A stretch of 64,000 nt of DNA. Source: Porphyra umbilicalis. Its lineage: Eukaryota > Rhodophyta > Bangiophyceae > Bangiales > Bangiaceae. Below, one piece after another: positions 30,908 through 43,363 of this stretch. The position numbers and the translations under genes are program-made. The notes beneath the pieces were generated by a model. It saw only the letters and a program-made list of their open reading frames with translations. It was not told the DNA's origin and made no database searches. Every line of letters starts with the position of its first letter. The first letter of the stretch is position 1. The stretch covers positions 1 to 64,000 of the forward strand of contig KV918977.1 in the NCBI GenBank assembly GCA_002049455.2. Reading direction: 5' to 3'.

Positions 30908-33900
30908 TGCTGTTTTTTCTTTCGTCACGGTTGTTCTCATAGATCCAGAATGGTTGGGAGGGACGGGGATAGAGGGCCGCTGGTGGAGGTGCCGGTTTCT
31001 TTCCAAGTCAAATGCTCGACTGCACGGGTCCGCCGACACGGATGTGTTCTCGTAGCCGCACCAAAAACGAGAGCACGGCTGAACATCAGATCAAACACGT
31101 ATTGTGGTGTTTGCTCGTGCGATCGACCGAAGACCGTGAGACAGCCAGGACGAAAAATCTGGCGATTGACAAATCAGCGAGGCAGTGATCGCCCGAGATC
31201 TCTGTCGGAACGAGAACGATCGGGCCTGCTCGCTGTGAGATTGCATCGCTGGACAGGGGCTGTCATGTGCGCAGGGGTGTCATATAACCGGATATTGACT
31301 GTATGGGGGCCAAACGCGGCCACCGCGTGGCCAGCATTCAAGACCCGCGGGGGCGACGCTTCGCACGTATTGCTTCCCATGATCTCCGCCAAGACGCGGC
31401 GCTGCACGACGGCCGCACGAGCAAGCGGGCGGGCCGCCCTCTGCAGGGTTGCAAGTTTACGGTGTACTCATCCGCTGAGGGTTTCATTTCAGTATAGTTA
31501 TAGAAAGGATAACAGTATAGTTTTAGTAAGCATTTGTGGAAGACTTATGCGTTCCACGTTCCAATATATATCAAAACTTATTCCGACCGTTTCGCCTGGC
31601 GATCTACATACCTCGTCACCCGCAATGGCGCGAGCTTACGGTGGCGCTGCGGGCAATGCCAGGCAGCCGTTTCGCGGGGGGGGGGGTAGCTGCAGGCTAT
31701 GCCTGGCAGCCGTTTCGCTGGGACGGGCGGCGCTGCGGACAATGCCAGGCAGCCATTTCGCGGGGGGCGGCGGCACTGGCTGTGTCGCCAGAGCGCGTTG
31801 TGGCTGGACCCGATATTCAATTACAGTATTTAAAATGAAACTTTACATGAGTGAATGGAAAGCAACTACCAACACGTGGTGAACACGTTGCATAATTATA
31901 GTCTGCCGATCCATGGTTTGCATTAATACAGTGATGATTTCAGGTGTATTAATCCGACCATAATTATCCCTTCTCAACCCTGGCCCTCTGGCACGCCTAG
32001 GTAGCAGTGGGTGCATCGGCTCTTCTGGGTTTTCAACAGAACTTTGGCTCCCGGTTGGGTTGCTCCTCACACACAGAAGCTCATTGGTCGCTTAAGTTTC
32101 TGTCAGCCTCAGCCGTCATCTTTCAGAGTGAGGACCCATGTTTCAAGGGGTCATGAAACGTGGAGAGCGACATTACCTCTCCCTGGCCTTCAATGGTAGG
32201 TGCAGCAATGAACATTCAAATGGCTCCCAGGAAAGTCAGCGAGGAACGAAGTCGCACCTTGACAATCCCAGCTGGGGTAGGACGTCTCCATCCGTACCAA
32301 CCCACCCGCATCCTCATCATCCCAGCTCGGGTGGTCGGGCTGTGGCGTTGTTTCTCGGTCTGTTCACGGCATGACTGCAGTCTTGCCATGAACAGAGTGT
32401 ATCCACGAAAGCGACCCTAGTGAGCACTATTGTCGCTCAGTTGTCGCGTGCCGTCTCCTGTTGAGCTTCTCAAGCAGCCCAAGACGACATCTCCACGAGA
32501 GAGAAACCCAGGCGCAGCCCCAAAACAACGAAAAACACTGGACGACATGAGCTACGGACCACGCTGCTGTCTTTCAAAAGGGACACGTCAGAGCCACGAA
32601 AGTCGTCAGAACCACTGTGCACACTCTGGCTCACCACACCGTCTGTGGCTCCGGAAGTCGGGGAGGAGCTTCCATTGAGGTGCTCCACATGGTCCACACC
32701 TCCCCCCCCGTACTTGTTGCCGGGGGTACAGGAGCATGTAGGACCTGAACGTGGCTGCGATTTGAAGGCTGGACCATAGGAGGGCCGACCAACTTGACCA
32801 AACAGGGAAGTGGGGGGAAGGGGGAGCGCCCCTCTTCCCGCAAGATCTTTCCGTGTCCCAAACGCATGATCTCTCCCCCCCCCTAACTTTCCCACTCCCC
32901 TCCCATCAGCATCCACTTTTCAGCGGCATCATTCGCTGGCATACAGTCTTTCTCCAGAAAATCCCGCAGTCCCAGAAGCTAACATGTGCAGGCAACACTT
33001 CTCACTCGAACAAAGTGGCCAATTTTCGACCGGAACCTGGTGACAATCTGCCCATTTTCCTGAGGACTTCCAAAACAGGAGTGGACCACCACGCTTCATG
33101 AGCTGCCAGAGGCTGTCTCAGGATGTACTCGCGAGATATGATCAGAACCCTTACGCCGCAGTTCACGTGCCAACGATCATTCATGCCGATATTAATGACG
33201 TGGCGTTGGCTTCAGCTGTTAGGATCGACAAGAGTGCGTTTGGGGCAACGACATGGAGCACTGTTGCGATGGGTTGGAAACACTGCCACACATGTGCCGA
33301 TGTCAGTCATCTGTCATTGGCTGACCAGCAGCACAGCAGAAGCTGCGCTGCCACAGGCCAATGAACGTTCGGGAACCGACATCTTCGGGAACAGTTGCCA
33401 TCAACAGTTCTCCACATGTTACCCTCTCAGAAGGGTCTGTGGGCCAAGGCGTCCACTTGCCCGGAAAGACGGACCAACAGATCACTTTTTTTGGCCGGCT
33501 GGCACACTCTCGTCTGCAGTTTTCCTGACCATGCCGCCGATCGAAGGGAACCGTGCTCGCACCTGTCTGGCATGCGCAAACGCTCTGCGCGTGGTCTGCC
33601 CGCAGCTGATCGAGTGCGCCCGGGCCCGCTTGGATCAGACCTTGCACGTCCTGCGTGTCACATCAATCTCGAGGGTCATGGAGACACTGGTTGCATGGCC
33701 GATAAGCAAGACCTCTCCATTTTGAGCAGTTATGTCTAATTCGAGTCGGTTAGCACACGATAGCATCGCGGCACGCACAAATCCGATGCAACTGACACTA
33801 CTGCACTGTTGCGTTGCACTAATCGCTGCAAGCAAAGATGATCAACATCTGTGACAGATCAGTTCCAAAGTGCAATATAACGCGGACGAAATGTGAATCG

Positions 33901-33960
33901 TCGTCGCACATCTACGAATATGTGTGGCCCGCATTCGTTCACACCACAGCACGGGACGAT
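30908..33960. other. Gene-free stretch
   Basis: No supported gene. A minisatellite with about 44-bp spacing lies at 31645-31790: three copies of AATGCCAGGCAGCC(G/A)TTTCGC. Short ORFs near 33.1-33.7 kb have mixed frames and no recognised domain. Confidence 0.45.
31645..31790. repeat. Three-copy ~44-bp minisatellite
   Basis: (C/T)ATGCC(A/T)GGCAGCC(G/A)TTTCGC repeats at about 31655, 31703 and 31741, with variable G runs between copies. Confidence 0.7.
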
Positions 33961-34765
33961 CCAGTGCCGCGACCTCGTTTAAAGCGCCACCACCCGGTGG
34001 GGGGGGGTGCACCACCACCTAGCCGGGTGCGGTGGAGCGTGCGCCAGCCTCCTCTCCACGACCGTCGTCCCTGTTACGCGCATCAATGGCTGATCTTCCT
34101 TCGCCCTCCCCGCGCGACACCGTGACCTTACCTGTGTGGTTACAGGTATGCTTAGACACGCACCCTATCTTTGTATTCCTCTGATTTGTATCGTCGGCTA
34201 CATGTCCAGCTGAGCATGTGGTTAGTGATGATGTTGTGACTGGCCTGCATTGGATGATGTTCCTCACGTACTTTCGGAGATGCATGGATACAGAGGTGCT
34301 AACACGTGTCTCTTTTCGTTGATCCTGGTCATCGTTTCTCCATACCATTGCGGCGCGTGCATTCCCAGTGCCGCGACCTCGTTTGAGGCGCCACCACCCG
34401 GTGGGGGGGGATGCACCACCACCTAGCCGGATGCGGTGGAGCGTGCGCCACCCTCCTTCTCCACGACCGTCGTCCCTGTTACGCGCATCAATGGCTGATC
34501 TTCCTTCGCTCTCCCCGCGCGACACCGTGACCGTAGCTGTGTGTTTACAGGTATGCTTAGACACGCACCCTATCTTTGTATGCTTCTGATTTGTATCGTC
34601 GGCTACATGTCCAGCTGAGCATGTGGTTAGTGATGATGTTGTGACTGGCCTGCATTGGATGGTGTTCCTCACGTACTTTCGGAGATGCATGGCTACAGAG
34701 GTGCTAACACGTGCCTCTTTTCGTTGTTTCTGGTCATCGTTTCTCCATGCCAGTGCGGCGCGTGC
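33961..34765. repeat. Tandem duplication, two units of ~403 bp
   Basis: CCAGTGCCGCGACCTCGTTT starts units at 33961 and 34364. The units are nearly identical throughout, including CACCACCCGGTGGGGG, the ATCAATGGCTGATCTTCC block and ATGCATGG(A/C)TACAGAGG. Reading frames in them are not conserved as proteins. Confidence 0.85.
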
Positions 34766-35056
34766 ATCCCCCCTACACCAACTCGTCTCCTTCTGGCGCT
34801 GTGCTCTCTGTGTTTATTTTTTGCTGCGCTGTACAAACTGCTTGGTCTCGCAGGAAAAGCCGCACCCAGCAAGAAGTTGGCATATGCCGCCGCGGTCGTC
34901 TTCCTGTGCGTGCCTCTTTCAACATTGTTCATGCGAGGACTGTTCTTTTGTCTGGCCTCGCTCCCCGCCCTTTTTGTTTCACGCTTTTCCGTTCAACATA
35001 AACTCTTTTTTCACCATACTCCGGCGCGCTGCTCGACTCTTGTTCACAGTCACTGA
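34750..35056 (+). CDS. Possible membrane-protein ORF fragment, unassigned
   Basis: The frame contains two or three strongly hydrophobic segments (RLLLALCSLCLFFAALYKLLGL; KKLAYAAAVVFLCVPLSTLFM; LFFCLASLPALFVS). It starts in the second unit of the 403-bp duplication, which may supply a leader or promoter. No family is recognised, and a chance hydrophobic frame cannot be excluded. The next 700 bp (to about 35.78 kb) hold nothing I can support. Confidence 0.25.
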
Positions 35057-35779
35057 TGTAGCAATTCACGGTTGTCCTCATGGGCGCGTCGGCAATGAGC
35101 GCGTGCATATAGGGTTCCTCATGAGTGGGACAGACCATGTTACTCGTCGATGCATCGACTTGGTCGCCGGTGTGCCTTCGTGGTACCACCTGAGTCAACG
35201 ACCCTAAGCAGCTTAATACCAAGCTAAATTGCCCTAATGGACCACATTCGCGTGAAGTCTGGATGAACCACGATGGGGGCCACTCTTAGTAACTGTGTCC
35301 ATGGAAATCGGAGTAAGTCATAAATACGTGACGACGTAAATTTACAAAACAGGACGGAGCAACCCGCTCAGTTCTCAAGTCCCAGCCCTCAGAAATAATT
35401 TCGGCATGATCGCTGCCGCCTGCATCTCCCAAACATCGACTGCTGCCACTGCACCATCTCAGGCTGGCATTTTGAGTGCATCCATGCGCCCAGGACGCGC
35501 CAGCGAATTGGCATATGCTATCACGCTGGCTTGTCAACCTGTTCAGGATGCTTGCCCGGCTGCATTTCCGGTTTACCACAACCATGCAGTATGCCGGCGC
35601 GGCTGAGGGCGGTAGGTTTATGTGTCAGGTCTGTGGGCTTTCATACGATCATGTAGACAGCATGGCCTTGTTTCTTTTCCAGCTCCAATATTTTGGACGG
35701 ATCAACAGCAGCTTTAGCTCAAAGGCGGGATGTTCGTGGACGTTAACACCGGGGGATGTCTTGTTTGCACTGATCATTG

Positions 35780-37920
35780 CTGACGCACCTTCTACGTGCG
35801 CACCGGCTGCGCGCGCGCATGCCACGGCGGCGCGCCCTGGCTCTGACGCACACAAGGCAGAGGCCTGTTGGCCTTAGAAGAACGGCGTGGTGGCCATCGC
35901 GGCCTCTGCGGCCTGCCTGTGCCCCACCCGTCCGTGATGGTGGCCGACGCATTTGCAGAGTTCGCTATACTATGTGGGCCTGGCGGGGGCGCCCCCGCCG
36001 CCTCCAGCGGGTGGCGGCAGAGGCGGCGACGCGTCCTCGACCGAGGGTGTCCACGCTCCGCCCGGCCCGGCCGCGTCACCGCCCGCTGCGGCACGGCCGG
36101 CGGCGGCGCCGGAATCCACTCGGGCGGGGCCCGCGGACCAAATTGGTTCAATTCATCCAGAGTGGTCTCCCTGTTTTGAGTGTTTGCTTCCCCCCCCCTC
36201 CCGCCCCCCACCCCCCCCTTCCCCGTCCCCGCCACACAACCCTGCCTCGGCGCGTGCCGGCGCGTCCCCGGCGGGCAACGCGAACGTTCTCCACGATATG
36301 GCGCCGCCGCTGCCCTCGCCGGCCCCTCCTCCGTCGGTGGCCGCCAATGCCGCCGCCGCCGCGGACGAGCGCGCCGCCGCAGACGCGCCGGCGTTCGTCG
36401 CGCGGCTGCTGACACAGCCACGTGCCCGGGCCGCCTCGCCGTTTGGCGGCGCCCCCCCGCCCCCATGACTTGCCACCGCCGGGTGTTTGCCTATGGCGCC
36501 GGTGCCTGCCGTCGCCGCCGCGCCTTTCGCCCCGCCGCCTCCGCCGTCCACTCGGCCCCTCACCGACACAGAGGCCGACCGCGGCTGGGCAGCCGACCGC
36601 GTCGGCTCGAGCTCGCTCCTGCCGCTCGCCCTCGTCGCGGCGGCGGCGCCGACGCCGCACGCGAGCGCTGCGTCGGCACTTTCAGGTGGTGCTGGGCGGC
36701 CTCCGCAGCCCCTCCTCCCGTCGATGGCCGCGGCGGCTACGCCGGGGCCGCGCTTTCCCTGACCGCCCCCCCACCGCCGGCGGCCGCTTGGGCCGCCGGT
36801 AGGCAGGCTGCTGCTGGCGCCGCCGTGGCGCCACGACCCTTTCTGCGCGGTGCGCTGACGCCGACGCCACGAGCCGCATGGCCTCGCTGGCGGCGACTGC
36901 GCCGCCGCTGCCGTCAAAGACGCTCTTGACGCCCGCCGCGCCTCCGCCGCGACTGCCATCCCGGCGGTTGACGCGCGAAGGCGCCAGCCGTCGGACGCAG
37001 CCACCCCAGCCGGTGCCGCTCACGAAGCCGCCCGCGCGCCGCCAGCAGCCGCCACCGCTCGCTGCTTATCGCGCGCCTGGCGGCGCCGCGGTCGCAACGT
37101 GCGCCGCTTGCCTGGCGCGTCCGCGCCGCGGCGTCGGCTGCCACGTGACCATTGGCGCGAACGGCGCGACGCCGAACGCGACGCGCGCTGCGTCGCGGTT
37201 CGCCGCCGCGGGTTTTCCACCCGGCGCTGCCGCAGCAGCCTTCCCTCCGCCGCTTCCCGCATGCGGCGGCGCCGACGCAGCAGGCGACCGCGGGCGGCGA
37301 GCGTGGCCGGTGGCAGCCATGCAACCGGCCTTGGTCGCCTCGCCGGGCGCGCACGACACACCGGAGTCGCCGTGCCTTGGCATTGCGGCGACGCCGCCGC
37401 CACTTTTTCGGGCGCCGCCGACTCCCCCGGCGGAGGGACGGTTTGGGGCGGAACACCCTGCCTCCGCTGCGTCGCTTTTGTCGCCTGTCCCCTAGCCACC
37501 AGTTACCCCCGCCGACGGCTATCCAGTTTCGCACGTGTGCGCCGACGCGCTGCAAGCGCGCTCGCGCGCCGACGCGCGCTGGCGGCCGCCGCCAACCACC
37601 TCCGCCGGTGCCACCAGCGCATGCGTGCCGGGTCCCTCGCCCCCTCCTCAGGTCGGCGCCGCCCAGACCGCCGCGCCCGCCAGGAACGACAATGCCACCC
37701 CTGCCCGGCGGCTGCCGGTCGGTTCGGGCGCCGCCGGCACGCTGCCGGCGTCACCAGCAGCTGCGTCGCTGCCTCACGCGCCGAGGCCTCCACCCGCTGG
37801 GGCAGCCGCCGCCCTTAGCGCCATGAGGCCGCCCGGCGCCGCCGCAGCCGCCCGCGCCGCTCCTGACGGCCACACGGCACCGGCGTCGGCCCCCTGGCCC
37901 GCCCCTGCACGCGCCTCCTA
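35780..37920. other. GC-saturated Ala/Pro/Arg block without a recognisable gene
   Basis: Very GC-rich with many overlapping frames (for example a plus-strand frame at 36878-37495 and minus-strand frames at 36153-37004). Neither repeats nor domains identify a true frame. The edges against AT-richer DNA are sharp. It may be a captured or decayed coding region. Confidence 0.4.
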
Positions 37921-40440
37921 GGCCGTGGCGCGCCTGGGTGACGGGAGGGCAGAGGGCGGTCGGGCGGTTCTCCTGACTCTATCGGCCTCCATCGGGATGC
38001 CACAGGCTTTCAGCGAATCAAAAGGGCGCGGCACTTGCCTCCACGTGACCTCACGGCACCTCGGCCAATGCCGGTGATAGCAGGGCGCGGCTAGTATCTA
38101 CTCTCCCCTCCCAGTTGCGCCTCAACTGTCCTGCCAATACCATTCAGGTAAGAGCCTTCTTATCGACATCAAATGGACCTGTTCGGCAGATGGGCGAGCC
38201 TGGGTCGCCCCCCACCGGTCGGCCCGGCGATGCGCCGCGCAAATGCCGCCACGGAGTGCCACTCAGGGAAAGCAGCCAGCCACCAACTGCTGAAGGTGGA
38301 GAACCTTTCGGGCGCCACGTGACCCTGTACTGTCGCTCCCGCCTGTCCGCCAGATCCAGGCCGCACTTGCACCTACCTGATGAGAGGAGAGCTCTCGGGA
38401 GCGGCCACTATGCCACAAGCCGTGTCAGATGCGACTGAAGTCCCTTTCCGGCTAGTACAGTGCCAGTGGGCGCCGCGGCTTGCCTTCACGTCGGAGGTGG
38501 ATAGTGCGACTCCTCAAGTGTCTGACTGGCCGCACAGCTGGGCACCGGCTTCATTGGTATGCGCATGCAGCGCACCCCCGCATGCGTCAGCCGCGCATGT
38601 CACGCAGCGGTTCCCTGGCAGCGAGCCCGCCGCGAGTGACACCTCATTCGGTGCGCTCGTCGCTCTCCTGAGGTCAAAGCCGCTTCCCAGTGGGCGGCCG
38701 CGGCGCACTATATTGGTTCTGTATGTGTGCGCGCCCCCCTGCAGTATGTCTGCTGACGCCGGGGGTGCCACTGATAGTGTTGGTATCGCACAGGCTGAAC
38801 CGGAATGCTAATTTGTGACGTCGCTTGAGACTCCACGCCGCGTCATCATGACGCGCTCAATTTCTTGGCCATTCTGTCATCAGGTACCGCTGACGCTGAC
38901 AGCGCATTGGCGCTTCGGCAGTGTCAGCCGGGCACGGTAAGCATAGTGCTTTGACGCGTCGAACGGCACGGTTGAGAAGCTAGCCCCGCTACCACTACAA
39001 CATTAGCGACTTCTTGTCGTGAGCCTGTCCAGCATCGCGGTGGTTATCGTAAGGCTCTCGCCTGGCAAGGGGTAGCTGCACCGGCCGCACGCTAGAAGAG
39101 CTCACATGCCGCCAACGCTGCCGCTGTACGATCTGATTGATAGCGGCCCCGCATGGGCACTCGCGTGACGGTCACGGTGACGGCCGCCGGGTGGACTGCG
39201 GTACGGTATGATTCACTTCCCCCGCAGATGGATACAAGCGACGGCGCGTCTTTGATACGAGCCGCTTCCGAGGCCGCCGGTAGGGTGGCCGTGAGCGACG
39301 CCCGAAACCAGGGATTGGGCTTCACACTCGCCTACGTCCGCGACCGCACCGCCAAGGCGTGACGTGGCGAGCAGCCGGGTGAATGGACTTTTGGCTGTCG
39401 GCGTCAGAAGGGCAGCTATGCGCCCCGAGACCTTTTGCAGCGTGGTGTGGCCGTTAGTGGTCGGACACACCCCGAAGTAGCTGCACCTGCGCTGTGCTCA
39501 CTCAATCAGAGACGTGCCCGCGCCGCAGAGCTTTGATCTGGGGTTGGGCGGCAGCTAGCGGTGTGATAGCTTGTTCCCATCGCCGCACCTACGAGACGGC
39601 CGGTCACCGCCGGCGAGGCACGGACACAGGGCCGTTTCCATCCTCGAAGGCGCTACTGACCCGCTATCGCTACCTTCGTTGTCCCGGGTCGCCGTCTTTG
39701 TCGTGAAGCCCGAGGCGCCTTAGCACGTTCCTCCGACGCACCAGCAGCAGCCGAGAGCCTGCCTACAGTGGAGCACGTCACGTGTGGGACCGCATGTGGC
39801 GCGGACCTCACGTGACTAAGCCTCTGGTTTCTGACAACTGGGCGCATCTGGTAGCATATTCGAGGCCTCCGCTCCACCTATCCTTTCAGGGGTGTGCCGC
39901 GCGTGACGCCTGAAGAAAACCGGCCGCGCGAGATCATCGACGACACGCTTCATCACGTGCCCCGTGTCGCGGCCCCTGGCCCCTTCAGGCTCTGCGTGGG
40001 GCGCCTGAGGGTCTCGGAGGTCGCCGGGCAGGCAGCTTTGGCGGCATTCGTCCGATTGCTCGCCGAGGCTGAGGTGCCGCGGTTAGCAGCACCGCTGCAG
40101 TTCGGCGATTGCGTGCCAACACTGTGCTATAAGGTTCTTCAGGAGCCCGCCGTGGGGCCCACTTGGCGCCCGTACAAGACTCTTCTCGACCTTGGCGATG
40201 GACCGTGGAAAGTGTTACATGCGAACTCCTTTGACCTGGCATCGTGCCATTACATAAAAGCTGCATAACATTGATTGTGATGGTGCATGAGTACCGGCCA
40301 TTCCTGTCCGCACAGTCCAAACGGCCCGCGCCAAGTGACGGACCGATAGCCGTCTGCAAATGATACTGAGGGGCTACTTTCGATGCGCCTGCGTCACTAG
40401 TGCAGGACAAGACGCAGTAGGGGCCTGAGACCCGAGCTTG
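37921..40440. other. Unassigned region with possible exon-like ORFs
   Basis: Moderate GC. Plus-strand frames at 38410-38811, 39153-39362 and 39894-40268 have protein-like composition; the last follows a possible acceptor (TATCCTTTCAG) and reads VTPEENRPREIIDDTLHHVP. I cannot join them into one gene or name a family. A short hairpin around GCTTGGTGC..GCACCAAGC lies just before the transposase at about 40436-40465. Confidence 0.3.
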
Positions 40441-40487
40441 GTGCCCGTGTGTGTGCACCAAGCACCCGTCTGGTGCTGTTTGTCATC

Positions 40488-41573
40488 ATGTTCGACGACA
40501 CGGCGCGTTTGTTGGCGGTATCATGGGTCCTCTTTGAGGGCGAGAGCAAGACGACGGCGGCCAAGCGCCTACTTTGCGACCGGAGCACGGTTGCAGCATG
40601 GATTAAGGCGTACAAGGACACGGGAGAGTGGTGGCCTGACCCGGCCATCCGGAATCGTCACGCCGACAACGTTCTCTTCGATGAGCATTTCGTCCAAGCT
40701 GTGACCGCTGTTGTGATGTCGGACCCGGAGCAGTTGTTAGGAGAAATGAAGGACGTCTTTTTGTTTTTATCTACTTTGCCAGGTTACCGCGACGCGTACA
40801 AGTGCTCCATCGCCACCCTCGACCGAGTGCTGCGGGCGGCGGGCTACTCGTACAAGCAGCTCTACCGAATGTGTCGTGAACGAGACCAAGCAAGACGAAA
40901 GGCTTTCGCTAAACTACTCTTGGCGGTTCCTCTAAGGTGCCTAGTTTCTGCTGACGAGACGCACAAGGACGGTGGGGATTTGCGGCGTCGGCGGGGTCGG
41001 TGGCTGCGTGGCGTGCGCTACGAGTGCCAGTCGCGTGACCGACGGGCAATGCTAAGGACATCCACCATGATGGCGGTTTCCTACACAAGCGGGGTTCTGC
41101 ACTCGGTGACTACCCCATCTCCCCCGTCCCAAAACTCTGAAGATTGGATACTGTTCCTCAACGGGCTGCTGCCGACAATGAACCGGTTTCTACCTGGTCT
41201 ACCTTGGGTGTTGCAACCCGACCGGTGTGTTCTACTTTACGACAATGCGCCCATCCACTCGGCGGAGGCGGACGCTTTCATCGGCGCCAATGGCATCTTT
41301 CCTCTGCGGCTCCCCCCGTACAGCCCCGAGTTCCAACCTATCGAGGAGGTGTTCAGTGAGTATTCACACCAACTGAAGTCGGCTCACCACTCGCATCCCG
41401 GTTTACCTGAAGCGCTCCTACACGCGGTGGCCCTCACCAAGCTGACGGTGCCCAATATAGCGTCTCATTTTGACCACAGCTTGTTAGAGGCTGTGCGAAA
41501 CGTTCCGGAGCTGTGTGGGCCGGGTGGACCGTGGGAAGGTCTGTTTGCATCTCTGCCTGACGTACGTGAGTAA
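40488..41573 (+). CDS. Tc1/mariner (IS630-like) DDE transposase
   Basis: An intact 361-residue frame from the ATG at 40488. The N-terminal helix-turn-helix (RLLAVSWVLFEGESKTTAAKRL..STVAAWIKAYKDTG) would bind the element ends. The catalytic residues are D156 in VSADETHKD, D252 in VLLYDNAPIH and E286 or E287 in LPPYSPEFQPIEEVFS, a spacing of 33-34 residues in the DD(E) group. The SPEFQPIEE motif is typical of algal and fungal IS630/Tc1-like enzymes. The stop lies 59 bp from the convergent stop of the 493-residue cysteine-rich gene, a layout suggesting a two-gene element. I could not find terminal inverted repeats. Frame and triad are complete, so activity is possible. Confidence 0.88.
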   Translation: MFDDTARLLAVSWVLFEGESKTTAAKRLLCDRSTVAAWIKAYKDTGEWWPDPAIRNRHADNVLFDEHFVQAVTAVVMSDPEQLLGEMKDVFLFLSTLPGYRDAYKCSIATLDRVLRAAGYSYKQLYRMCRERDQARRKAFAKLLLAVPLRCLVSADETHKDGGDLRRRRGRWLRGVRYECQSRDRRAMLRTSTMMAVSYTSGVLHSVTTPSPPSQNSEDWILFLNGLLPTMNRFLPGLPWVLQPDRCVLLYDNAPIHSAEADAFIGANGIFPLRLPPYSPEFQPIEEVFSEYSHQLKSAHHSHPGLPEALLHAVALTKLTVPNIASHFDHSLLEAVRNVPELCGPGGPWEGLFASLPDVRE

Positions 41574-41632
41574 AACGGCCCAAATGTTGTCACTAGACGC
41601 ATAGCATGAATGATGGGTATGACAACAAGACA

Positions 41633-43363
41633 CTAGCGACGGTGGGACTTGACCCACGACAACACCAAATCACGCAGTCCGAGCGGGAGGGACAGAACAT
41701 CTGGATGTGGCTCGCCTTGGTCGCCCCACTTGGACAAAACCAACACAACCACCTCCATCGCACTCACGGTCGACCCACACACGGTGTGACCACGCAAGAA
41801 ACCGGCCGCCATACCGCGACGGGCCTTCTCCAAAAAAGAAACACGCTCTGGGTTCTCCTCAGGCCCGAAAGAAAACGAGGCCAAGTCCTCAGCTAGAGCA
41901 GCTGCTCCCAGCTTGCGAAAGCCAGCCTCGCGCGACCCGTCGGCGACCGATTCGGCGCCACCTGGGACGGCAGGCCCGGCAGCGGCGGCGGCACTTGCCG
42001 ACGGAGGGGGCGGGGGGAGGCTTTCCCCAGCGTACAGTGCCTGCCTGAGGATTGTGCAATCGAACAGCAGGCCATCATGAGTAGGACCAAAAACACCACT
42101 GATAGACAGCAAAGTTAGAATGGCAAGTCACATACCGGCTTAGAGATTGCACAACGCGCCAAGAATAGCACATGGCGCGACACAACGCACACCAGACAGA
42201 AAAGAAACGGAAACTTACACTCGGATGGACGAGCTGGCCCCACCCACACTGCCGAGTCGACCCTCAATCCTGGCAACTTGCGCGATCCGCTTCTCCGCGG
42301 CAGCTTCCGCCAAGGGCTTACGAACTGCTCGACGCACAATAGTGGAGTTGGGGGCCTCCCCACTCAACGAATCACCGAAGTCAACCCCTGCTTGGCTCGC
42401 CCCGGCGTACAAAAGCGCCACGTCACGTGGCATCCCCGCTGACAGGCCAGTCGCCAACGACGAGTGGTAGACTGCTGCGCGCGGATTGCGCACCATTGCA
42501 GCGCGAGCGTTGGGACCCGACAGCGCTGCGGCTGCCCGAGCCATAATGGCTCCGCGAGCCACATCTGGTTGCTCCGAAACGTCCGATTGGAGAGCATCTC
42601 GACGGCGAGCGACCTCAGCCTGCGCCTCGTCAGCGGCCGCCGTCGCCGATCGCAAAGCGGCCGCTGCTACTTGGGTCAGGTGTGCGTCGGTAGTTTTGGC
42701 GCACACCATCGATTCCGCACACCAGCGGATACCCTTCTTTCGGCGCACCGACAACTTTCCTGTTGGGGTAAAAGACAGATCAAAAGCCTTCGACAGCGAC
42801 ATAGTATGAGGAAGATGGCCCTTTTGCAGACACAAGTGGCAACTGAGAAAATTATTATGGCGCCACGACACACAAGGAGACAGAACTTCGAGTCAGAATC
42901 TTGTTGGGCCATGCATGCTCACCAAAGAGGTGCACCACAAGACGAAAGAGGCCAACCCATCCCAAACTTACTGTGCATTGAGTGTGCATCGCTTCGCTTT
43001 GGCAGCGGAGCAGGTGCAGATCTGGGACCGGAATGGAGCTGGCACGTTCTGGCTCGCGGTGCACTCACGGACATTGGCCTCGCATGAGCCGAAGTTGTGG
43101 CCATCGTCGGCGAAGCGTCGGCGATACCCACAAATAGAACAAGCATTTGCCGAGGAGGCACCGACGTCCGCCACGTCATCGTCGGCAGGAGTCAGCCGTT
43201 GGTGCTCCGCATTCGCCGTCTCGGGACGCGCCCCAGGCGCCCGACCGTGGGATCCAGACCCGCTGTCCTCCTCTTCCGACGATGATGAGGATCGGCCAGC
43301 ACCGAGGCCGGCCGCCTCTCGAGCCGCCGTCAAAATTGGTTGAATATCAGAGTTGGATGACAT
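41633..43363 (-). CDS. Three-exon gene for a 493-residue cysteine-rich protein, unknown, paired with the transposase
   Basis: Exons 43363-42972, 42842-42219 and 42098-41633 with GTAAGT donors and TTTTCTCAG / TCTATCAG acceptors; introns are 129 and 120 bp and phases agree, giving 493 residues. The N-terminus has a Ser/Glu-rich stretch, then clustered Cys/His: C75-x2-C78, C94, C101, C116-x-C118, C126, and C132-x2-C135-x3-H139 formed across the first splice, consistent with zinc binding. The middle is Ala-rich and helical (QVAAAALRSATAAADEAQAEVARRRDA type). The C-terminus is VLSLPLGLRDLVLSWVKSHRR. No known family is recognised. Splicing that assembles the Cys/His cluster argues for a real gene. 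It may be an accessory factor for the adjacent transposase; that is inference. Confidence 0.7.

Noticed and set aside
33123-33739. 200-codon ORF near 33.1-33.7 kb
   Set aside because: Two frames overlap with ordinary composition, no domain and no splice support.
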